From Mimachlamys varia (lineage: Eukaryota > Mollusca > Bivalvia > Pectinida > Pectinidae), in the NCBI GenBank assembly GCA_947623455.1, contig OX392532.1, forward strand, positions 23,472,792 through 23,536,791: a stretch of DNA of 64,000 bases. Reading direction: 5' to 3'. The translations under genes were made by a program, and so were the position numbers. Positions 1-14,300 of the stretch are shown one piece after another. Every line of letters begins with the position of its first letter. Position 1 is the stretch's first letter. The notes below the pieces were generated by a model that was not told the DNA's origin, made no database searches, and saw only the letters and a list, made by a program, of their open reading frames with translations.

Positions 1-115
1 CGCTTCGGTTTTCTCTTATTTTATTGAATAAAACTATGCACAGGATATCGATAGATGCACTTTGATGACGACTATATCAAGCATTTCATACCCTCGTCGT
101 TATATTTTAGCTAGA

Positions 116-410
116 CGATTTTCGTCTTCTTCATATTTCGTCTGTTTTGTCATATTGGTCTCATTAAGAAATATTCTATAGCCTTGTATGATAATTATGA
201 AAATGGACGTTTTTAAGTATGATCATTAATATGCCTACTTGTGATTGAGAATGATGACTCGGTTCTCACTTTGATGTCCTGACATTCACTGGGATGTGAC
301 CCATATTTACATTGCGGGGTTTCGTCGATGAAGCAGGATACGCTTATTCTCCTGGAACACCTGGTCTTATTCTTTTGTACTTTTAAAAAAAACATTTCCC
401 TCATATACGT
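116..410 (+). repeat. Interspersed repeat family A, partial copy
   Basis: It shares with about 14 other places in the window the chain GATGAAGCAG, then TTCCGGAACACCTGGTCTTA and the flanking AT-rich sequence. Orientation is called by the fullest copy at 48185-48675. Confidence 0.8.
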
Positions 411-1554
411 GTGCTTAAGCCTATGGCTTCACACAATCGATGTCATAACTGATAAATAACAAGTCTGCCATTTCGTGTTTCATGTACGAAAGATATTGCA
501 AGCCATAATATATCGACCCATATATATCGCTGTTTGTAAGGACACAAGTTCGGCGAAACAAGCAAGTTATACATTACTGTCTAGAAAAGAAAGTTCACGA
601 TTTGAACATTGATACCTGATTCTTTCCAAACAGTTGTGTAGATAAAGTAAGCCGTCCGCGTTACCTTTAACGGACAGTTCTCCAAACTACACTAGCACTC
701 TGGAACATAATTTTGACTTTTTCAAAGTTAGCCCTAAATAAATTATACAGTGTCGTGCCAACAGATTCTATATATCCGTTGTATTTGAATTTTTCGGTGA
801 ATTTTCTTGACTTTGTTTAAGGACAATCTTTGGTCATTTTGTATAGATTTATCAATAGTATCTTCTCATATTACCATTTAAATTTTCCGTTGTGTATTAA
901 TGGAGAATACAGAATTATCTACACTGCTAATTTCAGTGTGATGCCATGTTTCTGTATGACGCTACCAAAATAACGTCAAAATGGCGTCCAAAAAATTCGA
1001 TGTACATAAATTATGATTTCCCTGTATATTTACATCGGAAAACAGTTAAAAATGTTTTGAGATGAAACCTTATATAATTCTCTATAATTTTACAAAATTT
1101 CATTAAAAAATGATTCAGAAAAAAATACAGGAAAATTCATTGAAATAATTTGGAAATACAAAGAATAGATAGCAAAATAAACCTAAAAAATGAAACCAAA
1201 TAAAAAGACTTTTGGCACTTTTTGTAGTTATGGTGTTGTTCCTCGTGGTGACGATAGAATAGAGAACTGCTATCCTCACCGCTTTTGTACAATGGTTTAT
1301 TATTGGCAAATATATGTAGGGTTCCGAACTGACCATATTATGTGAAATCCACCCCATGTTACCCGTTAAATAATATTTAAGTAATGATAAAATCAAAACA
1401 AACAATAATGTAAAAATGATCATTACTTTAATAACCAAACATGACGTACGTTTTACAAAACTGGATTTCCTGATTTTCTGTTAATTAAAACATAATAGTC
1501 AAGCATACGATAAAACATATCTTGCAAGTGCAGATTAAAAAAAGTTGATATTGC

Positions 1555-2040
1555 CTTGGAGGTAGGGCGTAAGATTTTTACCTGCTGCCCCCAATGCATG
1601 ATCGTAAGAGGCGACTAAATTTGGGATCTGATCTTTTCTCTTCTTTCTAAACAACTTTTATCTTCCTAATGTCTCCCTTATCCATGTGAGGAAGGCTTTG
1701 GATTCTGAACCTATGCCAAGACATTCCAAAGTCTTAAAAAATGGTAGATACTTCTCCCGGCTTGACGTTCAGCATTATCTGAGTGGAATGACCGGTTCAA
1801 CCGTTGTTAGTATAATATGACCGGGTTGGGTATTCTGCTGGGGGACTTCGGCAGTTTATTTTATTATGGTAGCACTTTAAATCGGCAAAAGATCCGGACT
1901 ATTGCAACAAGGCTTACAAGAACATAATGCAGCTTCCCAAATACACACACATTCAATACACAAACATATCGCATACACCGGGAGGCCGTCCTCAAATGAC
2001 CCCAGCCGTTAATAGGACGTACAATCAATCAAACCAAGCG
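1555..2040 (+). mobile_element. SINE-like interspersed element, copy 1
   Basis: Matched in inverse orientation at 14590-15270. Shared blocks include GTAAGAGGCGACTAAATTTG at the start, a GTGAGGAAGGCT segment, AAAGATCCGGACTATT, and an end with GGCCGTCCT...CCGTTAATAGGACG. No coding capacity. A tRNA head was not recognised, so the SINE label is tentative. Confidence 0.55.
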
Positions 2041-4359
2041 CCCTAGATAACGGTTTGTTAGTGGATCAACAGAAGTTCACATATTCAAAATATATTTGAA
2101 GATGAAAAATCTACATTAATAATGAAAAAACAAATAATTTGATTGTAATGAATAAAATAGTTTTTCATATAGGCAACTTAATTGTTGAACACAGACTAAA
2201 TATTTAAAAAATTCCACCTTGTATGAAAACAGAGCTTAATGTCGTTGTTTGAATGAAGACACACATATGTATGTGAGAACGTTAGAGTATTAGACTCCCT
2301 TTATAGTTATCCATCTACTGTAATAAATATAATACCAGATATATTTGACGAATACTATTAACATATATTTCGCGAATGCGCCCCAATGAAAAACATCTCT
2401 TTTACAGAATTAATTATATTCAATTTATCTGAATATGATAAATGGAGCTATTCCATACCTTCAACGCCTTGGTACATACCTGGATATACAATCTAGGTAT
2501 CCAGGTACTTAACTTAATAGATCATGATGACCCTCCACGAAAAAGGAAACTAGGGCCCGTATATATGATACCAATTTGGTGCTAAATTATTGTTTTATCA
2601 AACCGACATCTCTTGTTCCTTTATTCATGTCTTTCTGTCAAACTTGAAATGTAAACAGAATTCTGCTGCAAATTGGTCCAAAATTCTTCATAATTGTTCA
2701 CAAAAGATCACCATTATTTATTCAAGTATTTCACTCATTTGTTTACACCGTTGATTAACTTCTTGTTAGTTTCTGTATGTGCATTTGGATGTTCAACTCT
2801 TGTATACTTTTGGACTTCCGGTATTCATTAACGGCGAAAGCTAATGGCCTTGAACAGAGAACACAAGTTTGAGCACCAGCACATATACGAACCCTGAAGC
2901 TAGACAATTTGGTTGTGATAATCGCTACGTCTTTCTGTCGAATTCCATGTCAAGTGTACATTGTATAAGGGCACTGGAATCAGGGGCATAAACATACAAT
3001 AATGTGCATATCACTGTTCAAATGATTGTCGATAGATGATGTGGTATCCCATACATTCTGATCAAATATCTTCATCTTCATCATAATGCTCAGATGAAAA
3101 TAATGGTAGATGAATAAAAAACAAAGAAACACAAAGATATGTGTAATGTAAAAAATGAAATGTCTACTCTGGCTTCTGATGAATGCTATACAGTTCAAGT
3201 TAATTATTGTCTACAGTAGCATGTTATTCTATACCAAGTTACATCAATATTCATATTTCTCATTCTGGTATTCTAAACCCTTCGAACAAGGTTAAGTTTG
3301 TGTTCATACTAAATACTCATCAAACCTCATCGTGTTCCTCATTGTAATAAAACAAAGCTGTTTTAAACGATCTCTGAAAGCATCTGGATAAGTGTCTGTC
3401 TCTCCTCATTGGTGTATGTATAATGTGCTACAATTAAGCTGTAGCTCAAAGTTATATGCAAAGAGTGTGATCGTAGCACGAAGGTATACTATGTAAACAA
3501 TGCAACTGTATCACTGCTATATATGGTGCGCTTGACCTGTTATTTACCTCCTTTTGGTTGACTCGTAATTCTTTTGATTAAGTAAGTGATTCTTAAGGTG
3601 CATACGTGGTTGAATTTTGATTATTGCACATTCTACAGCACCGTGCCAACAGTGAGTGAACATTTTGACTTTTGCAATATATTCTTTGTATTTCAAACGT
3701 TCCATTGAATTTTCCTGGCTTTGTTAATGTGTCATATTTTATTGAAAATTTGTACACTTAAGTACAATTGTTCCCCCTTTCATCTCATGATATTTCCACT
3801 CTTTTCCGTTTTGTATGACCAAGGAAATCATAATTCAAGTCATTTTAATAGCGTTATACAGAGAATGGCGTTACATGGAAATGAGCAGCGTAGACTATTC
3901 TATAATACTCCAGAAATAAACAATGGAAAAAGAAACGAATATTATGAAAAGACACTTTGGAATTTTCCAAAGTGACTAAAAAGTTTCAAAATCCATCCAT
4001 TAACAAAGCCAGTAAAATTATTGAAGAATGTTATAAATACAAAGACTATATACCAAAATAAATAAAGTCGACTTATCTTTGGCCCGGTGCTGTATTTCAT
4101 TGATCAATAAGATTACAAACCATGTGTCACAAAATGAACAATTATATAAATTATCTACATGACATTAAATAAAAATCAATATGTATCGATCATTACAACC
4201 GTTCACCCATAAAATATCGTTCATCCTCTTCTCATATATTCAACAATTCAATCGTCATTCAATTCACAGCAGATATTCAATTGACACTTCCATCACATCC
4301 GAAACGTTCACAAGACTTGGTCACGTGAGGAAGAAGGGTGATAGAGTCACTATAAAACA

Positions 4360-5095
4360 CAGTAAAGTCGCTTTGGGCTGGAGAACAGTACTGCCACCTG
4401 TAATATAAAACCAAAATTAGTCACTAGTAGTCGCTCTGGGCTGAGTACAGTACTGCCACCTATAACATAAAACCAAAATTAGTCACTAGGTGTCGCTCTG
4501 GGCTGAGTACAGTACCGCCACCTGTAATATAAAACCAAAATTAGTCACTAGGTGTCGCTCTGGGCTGAGTACAGTACTGCCACCTATAACATAAAACCAA
4601 AATTAGTCACTAGGTGTCGCTCTGGGCTGAGTACAGTACTGCCACCTGCAAAATAAAATCAAAATTAGTCACTAGGTGTCGCTCTGGGCTGAGTACAGAA
4701 CTGCCACCTGTAACATAAAACCAAAATTAGTCACTAGGTGTCGCTCTGGGCTGGGGTACAGTACTGCCACCTGTAATATAAAACCAAAATTAGTCAATAG
4801 GTGTCGCTCTGGGCTGAGTACAGTACTGCCACCTGCAAAATAAAATCAAAGTTAGTCACTAGATGTCGCTCTGGGCTGAGTACAGTACTGCCACCTGTAA
4901 CATAAAACCAAAATTTGTCACTAGGTGTCGCTCTGGGCTGGGGTACAGTACTGCCACCTGTAATATAAAACCAAAGTTAGTCACTAGGTGTCGCTCTGGG
5001 CTTTGAGAACGGTACCGCCACCTGCAAAATAAAATCAAAGTTAGTCACTAGATGTCACTCTGGACTGGAGAACAGTACTATCACCTGTAATCACC
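4360..5095. repeat. 62-bp minisatellite
   Basis: About 11-12 units, each containing TCACTAGGTGTCGCTCTGGG and CAGTACTGCCACCTG. It lies just beyond the gene 1 poly(A) signal. Confidence 0.9.
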
Positions 5096-5139
5096 CGTCG
5101 GTGTGAGCTAGAGGCTTGTAGAATAATCTGCAGAATCAC

Positions 5140-5145
5140 TTTATT
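5140..5145 (-). terminator. Polyadenylation signal AATAAA for gene 1
   Basis: A consensus AATAAA on the minus strand, 63 bp after the predicted stop and just before the 62-bp minisatellite. Confidence 0.55.
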
Positions 5146-5207
5146 GTCGGAATTCAATATCTTATTCATTATGATGAGTATAAAACGGGTTTACAATAGT
5201 CAAAGAA

Positions 5208-5383
5208 TCATATATGAAACAAAACAAAAAGCAAATAATCGTTATAGATCAATAAAAGGTACACGTGTGTAACAACACTTAATAAAACAACGATGGTGAG
5301 CATGCCATAACAGTCACACACAAACAGACACATGCAAAGTGGAACTATCGTCTCGGAAGTTACGACAACTATAAACCTGTTTA
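5208..5383 (-). CDS. Gene 1 exon 11: hydrophobic C-terminus and stop
   Basis: In the frame required by exon 10, an acceptor-like GCTGACGACAG opens a 57-codon exon ending in TGA. It has a strongly hydrophobic segment (MLTIVVLLSVVTHVYLLLIY) near the end, suiting a membrane anchor or GPI-type signal. The acceptor has a weak pyrimidine tract and the intron is only about 110 bp, so this exon is less certain than the others. An AATAAA lies 63 bp downstream, which supports the 3' end. Confidence 0.5.
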
Positions 5384-8300
5384 CTGTCGTCAGCACAACT
5401 TCCCAGTGAGAATATTACGCTCATACACATTTAGCTTTGTCAAATATTCTGCATGGATGATAATACTAGTATTTCAAGATTTGTTTGTCTTACCATTAGT
5501 GCCATCAATTTTTGGTTCCTTCTTTAATGACGAGTCTGAAGTTGATGATGTCGATGGAGGTGTCAATTTTTCTGTAACTGTTTCGGTTGTGGAAGAGGAA
5601 GTGTGTACGGACGAGATTAATGTACGAGTTGTCTCCCTTCCTATAGTGGTGGGTTCAGCTGCTGGATTCGTAATCAGATTTGGAGTGGTTCCTAATAATG
5701 AAATAATGATAAAAACCGAAGATATGTGAATGTTTATTTGTAATTAGGGAAGGTTTACATTCTGTAGTTATTATGTCATGAAGTCTCTGTAATAAATTAC
5801 CAAATTCTCTTTAACGACCGAACGAATATTGATGTTTTGAGATTTTGTATAACCCAACACAGTAAAAACACCATATACAACACATTTTACCTGTTCGTGT
5901 AAAAAGAAAAAAACTGTTTCGCCTATAAAATCGATATGAAAAATTCAGTCTCTAATTGGTTAGGAGTTCCTCGTGTCAAATAACGTCATGTATTACAGTT
6001 CTAATATAATATTTGATGATGTCTAGCATTGAATGCTATAGGTTTCTTACGAGTATATATTCACGAAGTATATAATTACACAGTTTCTTTCATATGATTT
6101 AGATTTTTAACCATAACACAAGATGCATGTAGATACACATTAATGAACGAAAGCAAAGTCACTTTTGATAAAGTGAAAATACCCTCATAACATATTACTG
6201 CAAGGATTATCAAAAGAATTTCGATGTTTGAAACATCGGTTGATTCCGAGAGTGATTTTTTCGTCTATATACGTCTATAAAATCAGAGGATACCAAAGCG
6301 TCAACAAAACCATATTCCGAACTCAAAATCGATTACTAGGGGCAAAATAGGAACAAAGGAAAGATTTTCATGGAGACCAGGTGTTCCGGAAGAGTAAGCG
6401 CCTGCTGCTTCATCGACGATAGATGTTATATAAATACAAACTATATGTGTATTAGTACAATAAAACGACAAGAAGACACATTCAAGTAACAATGCAATCA
6501 CCTTGATTTGGTGTTGGATCTTCAGCATCCACCATTGATACCCGTGACGTAGTATGACGTAGGGGAATAGTGTGCTTGTCAACAAATCCAGGGCTGGTAG
6601 TCACCGGACTTGGGTCAGTGTTAACCAGTCGGGAGGTGAACTCTTTACTGGCCGGCGTTGGCGTTCCGTGTAACTCTTTGGTGCTGGGGGGTTGCCTTGG
6701 TGACGAAACTGTTGTCACTTTCTCTGGCTCTACGACCCTGTTACTACTCGTAACCATGACAACGGCGTCTTCGTTGCTACCGGTAGTTGATGATACCTTG
6801 GTTACGCCTATGCTAAATTTGCGGCTTGAATTAGTAGAATCATTGGAAATGACAACGTCTGTGTTGGCCGGAGGGTTCGTCTTTATTCCTTTTCTCTTGT
6901 TGACAGTGCTCACGGTAGCATCTATAGCAGTAGAAAGACCACTATCAAGTAAAGTGTTATTTGTTCTGTTGTTAGAATGTTGGGTAACTTGGATTGATCT
7001 ACTAGTAGTTAGTGTAGATATGTCTTTTGTTCTATCCGTCAGGTTGAGCTGCGGCTGTGTGACTATTTCAGCCATCGGGGTGGGTGACTTTGTGACTATT
7101 TCAGCCATCGGGGTGGGCGACTTTGTGACTATTTCAGCCATCGGGGTGGGTGACTTTGTGACTATTTCAGCCATCGGGGTGGGTGACTTTGTGACTATTT
7201 CAGACGTTGAGTTGAATGACTTTGTGACTATTTCAGCCATCGGGGTGGGTGACTTTGTGACTATTTCAGACGTTGAGTTGAGTGACTTTGTGACTATTTC
7301 AGCCGTTGAGTTGAGTGACTTTGTTACTATTTCAGCCGTTGAGTTGAGTGACTTTGTGACTATTTCAGCCATCGGGGTGGGTGACTTTGTGACTATTTCA
7401 GCCGTTGAGTTGAGTGACTTTGTTACTATTTCAGCCGTTGAGTTGAGTGACTTTGTGACTATTTCAGCCATCGGGGTGGGTGACTTTGTTACTATTTCAG
7501 CCGTTGAGTTGAGTGACTTTGTTACTATTTCAGTTGTCCGGTTGAGAGGCCGTGTGTCTGTGTCAGTAGTGATCTCCATAACATCCCACTGGGTGACGTA
7601 CGATGCCTTCACAGAAGGGTCGACTGGAACATGGCGAGTCGACATTGTTAATGACGGTCACGTGCGTATAGTTGTATACAGAAAGTATATAGTATTACGT
7701 CTCCAAACTATGATATACATGCAAAACTGTGTCATGTGTCATGCTCATAGAAGCCTCCAAACCAAGGAAACCAGAGGACTTATAGCTATAATATTGAAAA
7801 ATGGGCAGACAATTTAATTAAGATTTATCATAATATTTAAAAATAGATATATAATAAGCCAATATCACCAACTAAAATGTGTGTGAATGTTACCGTGAAA
7901 GTTAAGTATGTGGTACACACTAGTGAGATAGGAAGTACTCGGTAACCGTGTAAGTATGTCTACTATGTGTTTTTATTGACTACACGCCTGCCACACATTC
8001 TTGACACGCGTGTTTCTGTGGTGGAGGGACACACCAAGGTTACTTGGAGGGTACGTTTTGTCTTGTGTTTTACTAAACGACCCCGAGGAGAACTGTACAC
8101 TTTAAACAGATACCTATGAATCCATACGTCTCCGTTGAAAAATGAAGATTTCTTGAATTTTAAGAGTTGTACAATGGAAAACGTCGATTTCTTAGAGTTT
8201 TAGGTCTATAATGAAGGAACTGGAGATTTCTTAAAAAGTTTTAGGTCTATAATTTAAGGAAGAAATAGTCGTTTTTTTAGACGAGCACGCTGTATTTCTA

Positions 8301-11300
8301 AGCAGTACACGTAATAATTGTATTTCTAATTTCAGCGGATCTATAGCATTATCTGTTTTCAACGCGACGCCATGGAATCGACGACATTTAAAGCGATTAT
8401 TTTTTGTATCATAAATTCACAGGGATAAGTTGTCCAATTAAAAGTATTTCCTGATATTTGCGGAATAATTTAACGTGCTATAGAGTTCGTTTCTGAGGTG
8501 ATCTCACGTTATGCGGTACACAAGGTGAATATAGACTCAAACTGAAAAAAGTAAACATGCATGCACTATATAACACGAAACCACCCATGCACCAAAAATA
8601 ATACATGAGATATATTTTTACGTTAATGCTATTACGTACGTCAATCAACTCACATGTCGACATGCAATCTGTGACACCATTACGCATACATTTTATCAAC
8701 CACAAAACTAGAAACTAGCAGGTGATATACTGTGACATGCTTTTCTCGTGAGGTTGGTACCGAAGTTTAACTCACTGGAAGGTGCTGGTGACCTCACTGA
8801 TGACGTCATCATTTTTTGTGTAGTTACAATAGTTGTTGTTTCTGCTGATTCTGTTGTTAGTGGAACCAATACACCAATGCCAGTGAGACTTTTCTCGTAA
8901 AAAGGTACTACTTGTAGAGCCTCAGAACACGGGGTCTTTTTTGAAATGCATTCTTTCAAAATATCCGTGCCACTAGAAAAGTAAACAAAATAAGAAAAAG
9001 ACATTGAAAGCAACACTTTTTAATTATTAGAATTAATATCAAGGTTGGTGAGATACCACATTTTCGATACAATTCATAAGCTAAGGTAAGCCATAGACAA
9101 AGCAAATATATATATGTAGTACACCTATGAAGACGGACACGCTATTGACTATCTGAAAAAAAAAACTGGACTGCAATTTCAGATATGAAATAACTTTTGT
9201 AGGAAAAAAAGGATGAATTTAATGGACACTATTCAGACAGTTGTAGACAATCGTCGGTAGTTGTAAACGGAAGTTTTTTTCCTGAGACTATCATGTTCCA
9301 AAAACGTAAGTATCCAGCAGGACTAAGTTGTTCATAGGTGGTTAGCTCAATTTCTTTTAAACGACAATTTTCAACCATTAATGATTCAGTCAATATACAA
9401 GGTACAATCTCACAATTTTGCATTCTGCAAATATACACTACTAGATTTTTGATATCTCGAAAGTTGTAACTAATTCAATGGTTTCGTATCTAAGTTACAG
9501 GAGAATTGAAATTTGCGGTAATGCTGATTCAGCTTATCACCCTTTGAACAACTGGGCTAGAGTGAACTTAATAAATATTCACCTCTCTGTATAATCCCTG
9601 GTCACGTTCCATGTTTTTAAACAGGAGGTGACGGTCGTCACTGTCTGGTCTATGTCGGCGCAATCTTTGGCTGATTAGAGACATAAATATACATACGTGA
9701 ATGGATATCTTATATTCTCAATATTGATTACAACATCTACATAGGAAGGATTGCAGTGGGAAAGACATTCTTTGGTAAATCACTTAGTTCTTATACTTTC
9801 CGTTTCAAAGATAATTTGGAGATATTATTCTTAAAAGCCGGGAAGGATTCTTCGAGTTTTGTACAGTATAAAGCACATACCTGTCATACAGACTCCGTCA
9901 CCAAACTGTCGGATATAAAACACATACCTGCCATACAGACTCCGTCACCAAACTGTCGGGACTCCTGGTCGTACACTGTGTCCAGGATTATGGCTCTCGT
10001 CTCGTCCCCAAATGAACACGTGATGTTTATTAGACTAGACTCAAGGCACTCTATACTCTCTACGTAAGACCTGAAATAACGCAAGCTTAATGATAACGTC
10101 TTGGAACTCATGGAAACAAACACACTTTGTAAAGATGGTTTTCCACAATAACAATTGTATTTGGTGTAAGTTTTTATTCTTGATAACAAAATCGTGAGGT
10201 ATTTGATGTTATTCATGATAACAAAACGTACAGTTAAGACAGCTATCATAGTTACCCACGTGGTATAGACATCTTTCAATGGTCAGGAGGACACGTGGTA
10301 TAGACAGCTGTCTATAGAAAGGAAGACACGTAGTATAGACAGCTGTCTTGGTAAGGAGGACACGTGGTATAGACAGCTGTCTTGGTAAGGAGGACACGTG
10401 GTATAGACAGATGTCGTGGTAAGGAAGACACGTGGTATAGACAGCTTTCAATGGTCTGGAGGACACGTGGTATAGACAGCTGTCTTGGTAAGGAGGACAC
10501 GTGGTATAGACAGCTATCTTGGTAAGGAGGACACGTGGTATAGACAGCTGTCTTGGTAAGGAGGACACGTGGTATAGACAGCTGTCGTGGTAAGGAAGAC
10601 ACGTGGTATAGACAGCTTTCAATGGTCTGGAGGACACGTGATATAGACAGCTGTCTTGGTAAGGGGGGCACGTGGTATAGACAGCTGTCTTGGTAAGGAG
10701 GACACGTGGTATAGACAGCTTTCAATGGTCTGGAGGACACATGGTATAGACAGCTTTCAGTGGTCAGGAGGACACGTGGTATAGACAGCTGTCTTGGTAA
10801 GGAGGACACGTGGTATAGACAGCTTTCAAAGGTAAGGAGGACACGTGATATAGACAGCTTTCAGTGGTAAGGAGGACACGTGGTATAGACAGCTTCCAAA
10901 GATAAGGAGGACACGTGGTATAGACAGCTTTCAGTGGTAAGGAGGACACGTGGTATAGACAGTTGTCTTGGTAAGGAGGACACGTGATATAGACAGCTTT
11001 CAGTGGTAAGGAAGACACGTGGTATAGACAGCTTTCAGTGGTAAGGAGGACACGTGGTATAGACAGCTTCCAATGGTAAGGAGGACACGTGGTATAGACA
11101 GTTGTCTTGGTAAGGGGGAATTGTGGTATAGACAGCTGTCGTGGTAAAGAAGACACGTGGTAAAGACAATTGTCTATAGAAGGAAGACACGCGGTATAGA
11201 CAGCTGTCTATGGTAAGGAAGACACGTGGTATAGACAGCTGTCTATAGAAGGAAGACACGCGGTAAAGACAATTGTCTATAGAAGGAAGACACGCGGTAT

Positions 11301-14300
11301 AGACAGCTGTCTATAGTAAGGATGACACGTGGTATAGACAGCTGTCGTGGTAATGAATACACGTTGTAAAGATAGTTGTCTATAGTAAGGAAGACAAGAG
11401 GTATAGACAGTTGTCTTTAGTAAGGAAGACACGTGGTATAGACAGTTGTCTATGGTAAGGAAGACACGTGGTATAGACAGCTGTCTATAGTAAGGAAGAC
11501 ACGTGGTATAGACAGTTGTCTACAGTAAGGAAGACACGTGGTATAGATTGTTATCCGTGACAACTCTATAACAGCAGGGCTTACTTACCTACAGTATGAG
11601 GTTTTTCTTGAACCCAAATCCTCATACGCCACATTTTTCTCACAGTCTAATAGAGGCTTGAATACAGGACACACTAGAATAAAATAAATTACGCTATTGT
11701 TTGTTTTATGAAAGAAACGAAGGTTATGATGTAAATAAACTCATGAACCACATTGTTTTAAACAGAAGATTACTTTTTTAAATTTCAAATAGCCAAGGAA
11801 TGCGTAAATCAAACTTAGAAACCGGAGTTTCAGAAAATGGCGGGAGTTTTCAGTTATTTCCCCCTTGCACGTGGTTTTATAGAAATATAGACCCCGACAA
11901 GATATCCATCCGTTAGAAGGGTGTCAGATAATTACACAGTGACTGTTACAGATATATGAAAATCAGTTACATAAGCGTATACTTTGTGACCAAGTATACA
12001 GTCTTTGACGTTTGTATGTATCTATATGACGTATACTTAACATGTATCACATATGCCTTTCCTAATATAGCTCAAAATCGGTTTTATGCATTGATTGTCA
12101 GTTTTTGTTAACCGTCATAGTTCTTTGAAAATTCAGCAATATTGAACATGGTTAATATATGACCACGTGATATGTCTGTAGAGTTCATTCTCACACGAAA
12201 AGCAATCTCGCCGGGGAAGTTAATATAGGGAGTTTTAGCGCAAGTTACATGTAAATAAAACGGTAACTATGTCTCCGTGACGTAAGTTTACAGTCTTTTA
12301 CGTACATAGGTGTCTATGTGACGTTTTTAATTCACCTGTACAGCATATCTCTATTCCGCAATAGTTAGGAATCTGTTAAAGCTATATAAAGATTGAAAGT
12401 CATTTTATTTTAACATTCATAGTGCTATGAAAGGTCAGCCGTTACATCTATATTGAATGAAGCCCGCTTTCGAGGCTTAGCTTTATCAAATCTATATTTT
12501 TTTTCAATAATTAGTTTATTACCTGTTATGTATATGCACTGCCATTAAAACGAACTTGGCGGACCAGCCTAGTTTGAATAAAATGTGCGCCAATGATAAT
12601 AATTAGTCTTTGAGCGTTTGACGCAGGGGCGTTCTCCACGTTATTCCCAGCGGAGTGACAAGACTCTCCCAGAACAAACTTGATATATGACGTAACAAGT
12701 AAACCACATGCTACGTTTATTTCATACTTTTATGAAAATCATTTCAGCTGGTAATGTTCATACAGTGGGTCGCAGCGCAAATGCAAATATAATATAACAA
12801 AGTCCATGTCTCTGTGACGTACCTTTACCGATTGTTACTTACGTACATTTGTATGTGTCTCTGTGACGTAGTTTTACATACTGTTACGTACGTAAGTGGC
12901 TCTGTGACGTAATTTTACATATTGTTACGTACATATGTGTCTATGTGACATATATACTTTACCTGAACTACATGATTCCTTTATTTTATAATACAGAGAT
13001 TGGTACGGGATTGTGTCACTCCAGGACAGGTCGCACGCTTTTCTGGCAGTGTCGTAACAAGCAGGTAGGGTTTTGGTTAGCTGGCTACAATAACAGAAAT
13101 TTGTTTTACTATTTAACAAAGCAAAGATGTTCTCAACTATATAATGTGCAATTTTGGTGCATGTACATGTAATAAGATTGTACAAGATACTTATATTTAT
13201 AGTTGCAAGCACATTTACAGTGGACATAAGCTCTTAACAGCTGTATTTATTTCGATCATTTTATATCTTGTATATTTCATCATGTATTTTTAATAGACTA
13301 TTTGAAAGTGTCGTTACACACACATATGCTGCACTTTTTAAATTAAGTAATATATACAGTATGCCGAAAAAATGAATTTTACTGCATCATGCAGCTGTTT
13401 CGTCCTCCTAGGGCTCTTCAGTGATGCTAGGAGCCAAAAGGTGAAATAAAATGGTGGTGACCTAACTGTATTTTGAAATTTGCTTAAATATATCGTGATG
13501 ATACTGTCGCAAATATATCGTGATGATACCGTCGCAAATATATCTCTGCGAATTGCAAAATCTAGTGGGTCAACTTCTAAATGTTTTGAAATAACTAGCT
13601 CCCACAATTATGTCTATAGAACAAAAAAATAATATCAGTTTTAAAGCTCAGTGAACGACAGCCTTGCTGTTACTGTAAATACTGATCAATATCGATTGTC
13701 ATTGCTTTACGTAGGTAATACTTCCTGCTTCCTTACATGCATGTGTTGATCATCTGGCTGGTTCCCACACGTGAACTGACGGTCTCATTCATAGCTCTTA
13801 GTTGGTCCGTACAGGCCGCCATCTCCTGACAGTCCAGATTGACGGAGTAAACACACAGCAGGCACATGCTCACTGTTGGCAGGAAAAGGCATATTTATTA
13901 CATTTTACCAGTGAAATATCGAAACATTTTCATTCTATAAAAGTGAAATTGTTTACTAGTGAGAAATATGATATTTTTCACTAGCACTTTTTCTGATTTG
14001 ACCAATTAGAACGCTGCTTACAAACGACGTTTGGGAAAATCAGAAGCTGCCACTGTAGATTTTCATATAAATATGTAATAAACAGAATATCTAACAATAT
14101 CTTCAGTAATACCAAACATATTTCACTCGTGAGGCTAATATTTTGATACTTTTCACGAGTGCGCAAAATATAAACCCCACTCGTGAAATATATTTGGTAT
14201 TACACCGCATTGAATCATCCATTTTTTCCAGTGATAAAATTGTTACTGAAAACTGTAACCGGTACGGTAATGATGGAATATTTATGATATCAAATTGTGA

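Larger units (their letters stand above)
1..5139. other. Region downstream of gene 1, repeats only
   Basis: No convincing exon was seen on either strand. It contains a repeat A fragment at about 116-410, a SINE-like element at 1555-2040 and the 62-bp minisatellite at 4360-5095. Short open frames such as 3721-3975 (+) have no splice or compositional support. Confidence 0.6.

Noticed and set aside
6570..7817. 415-codon plus-strand frame
   Set aside because: Shadow of gene 1 exon 9; the minus frame has matching splice phases, sequons and neighbouring exons.
10209..11259. Open frames over the 34-bp array
   Set aside because: The 34-bp period rotates frames, so three units make a 34-residue pseudo-repeat; it lies in an intron of gene 1.
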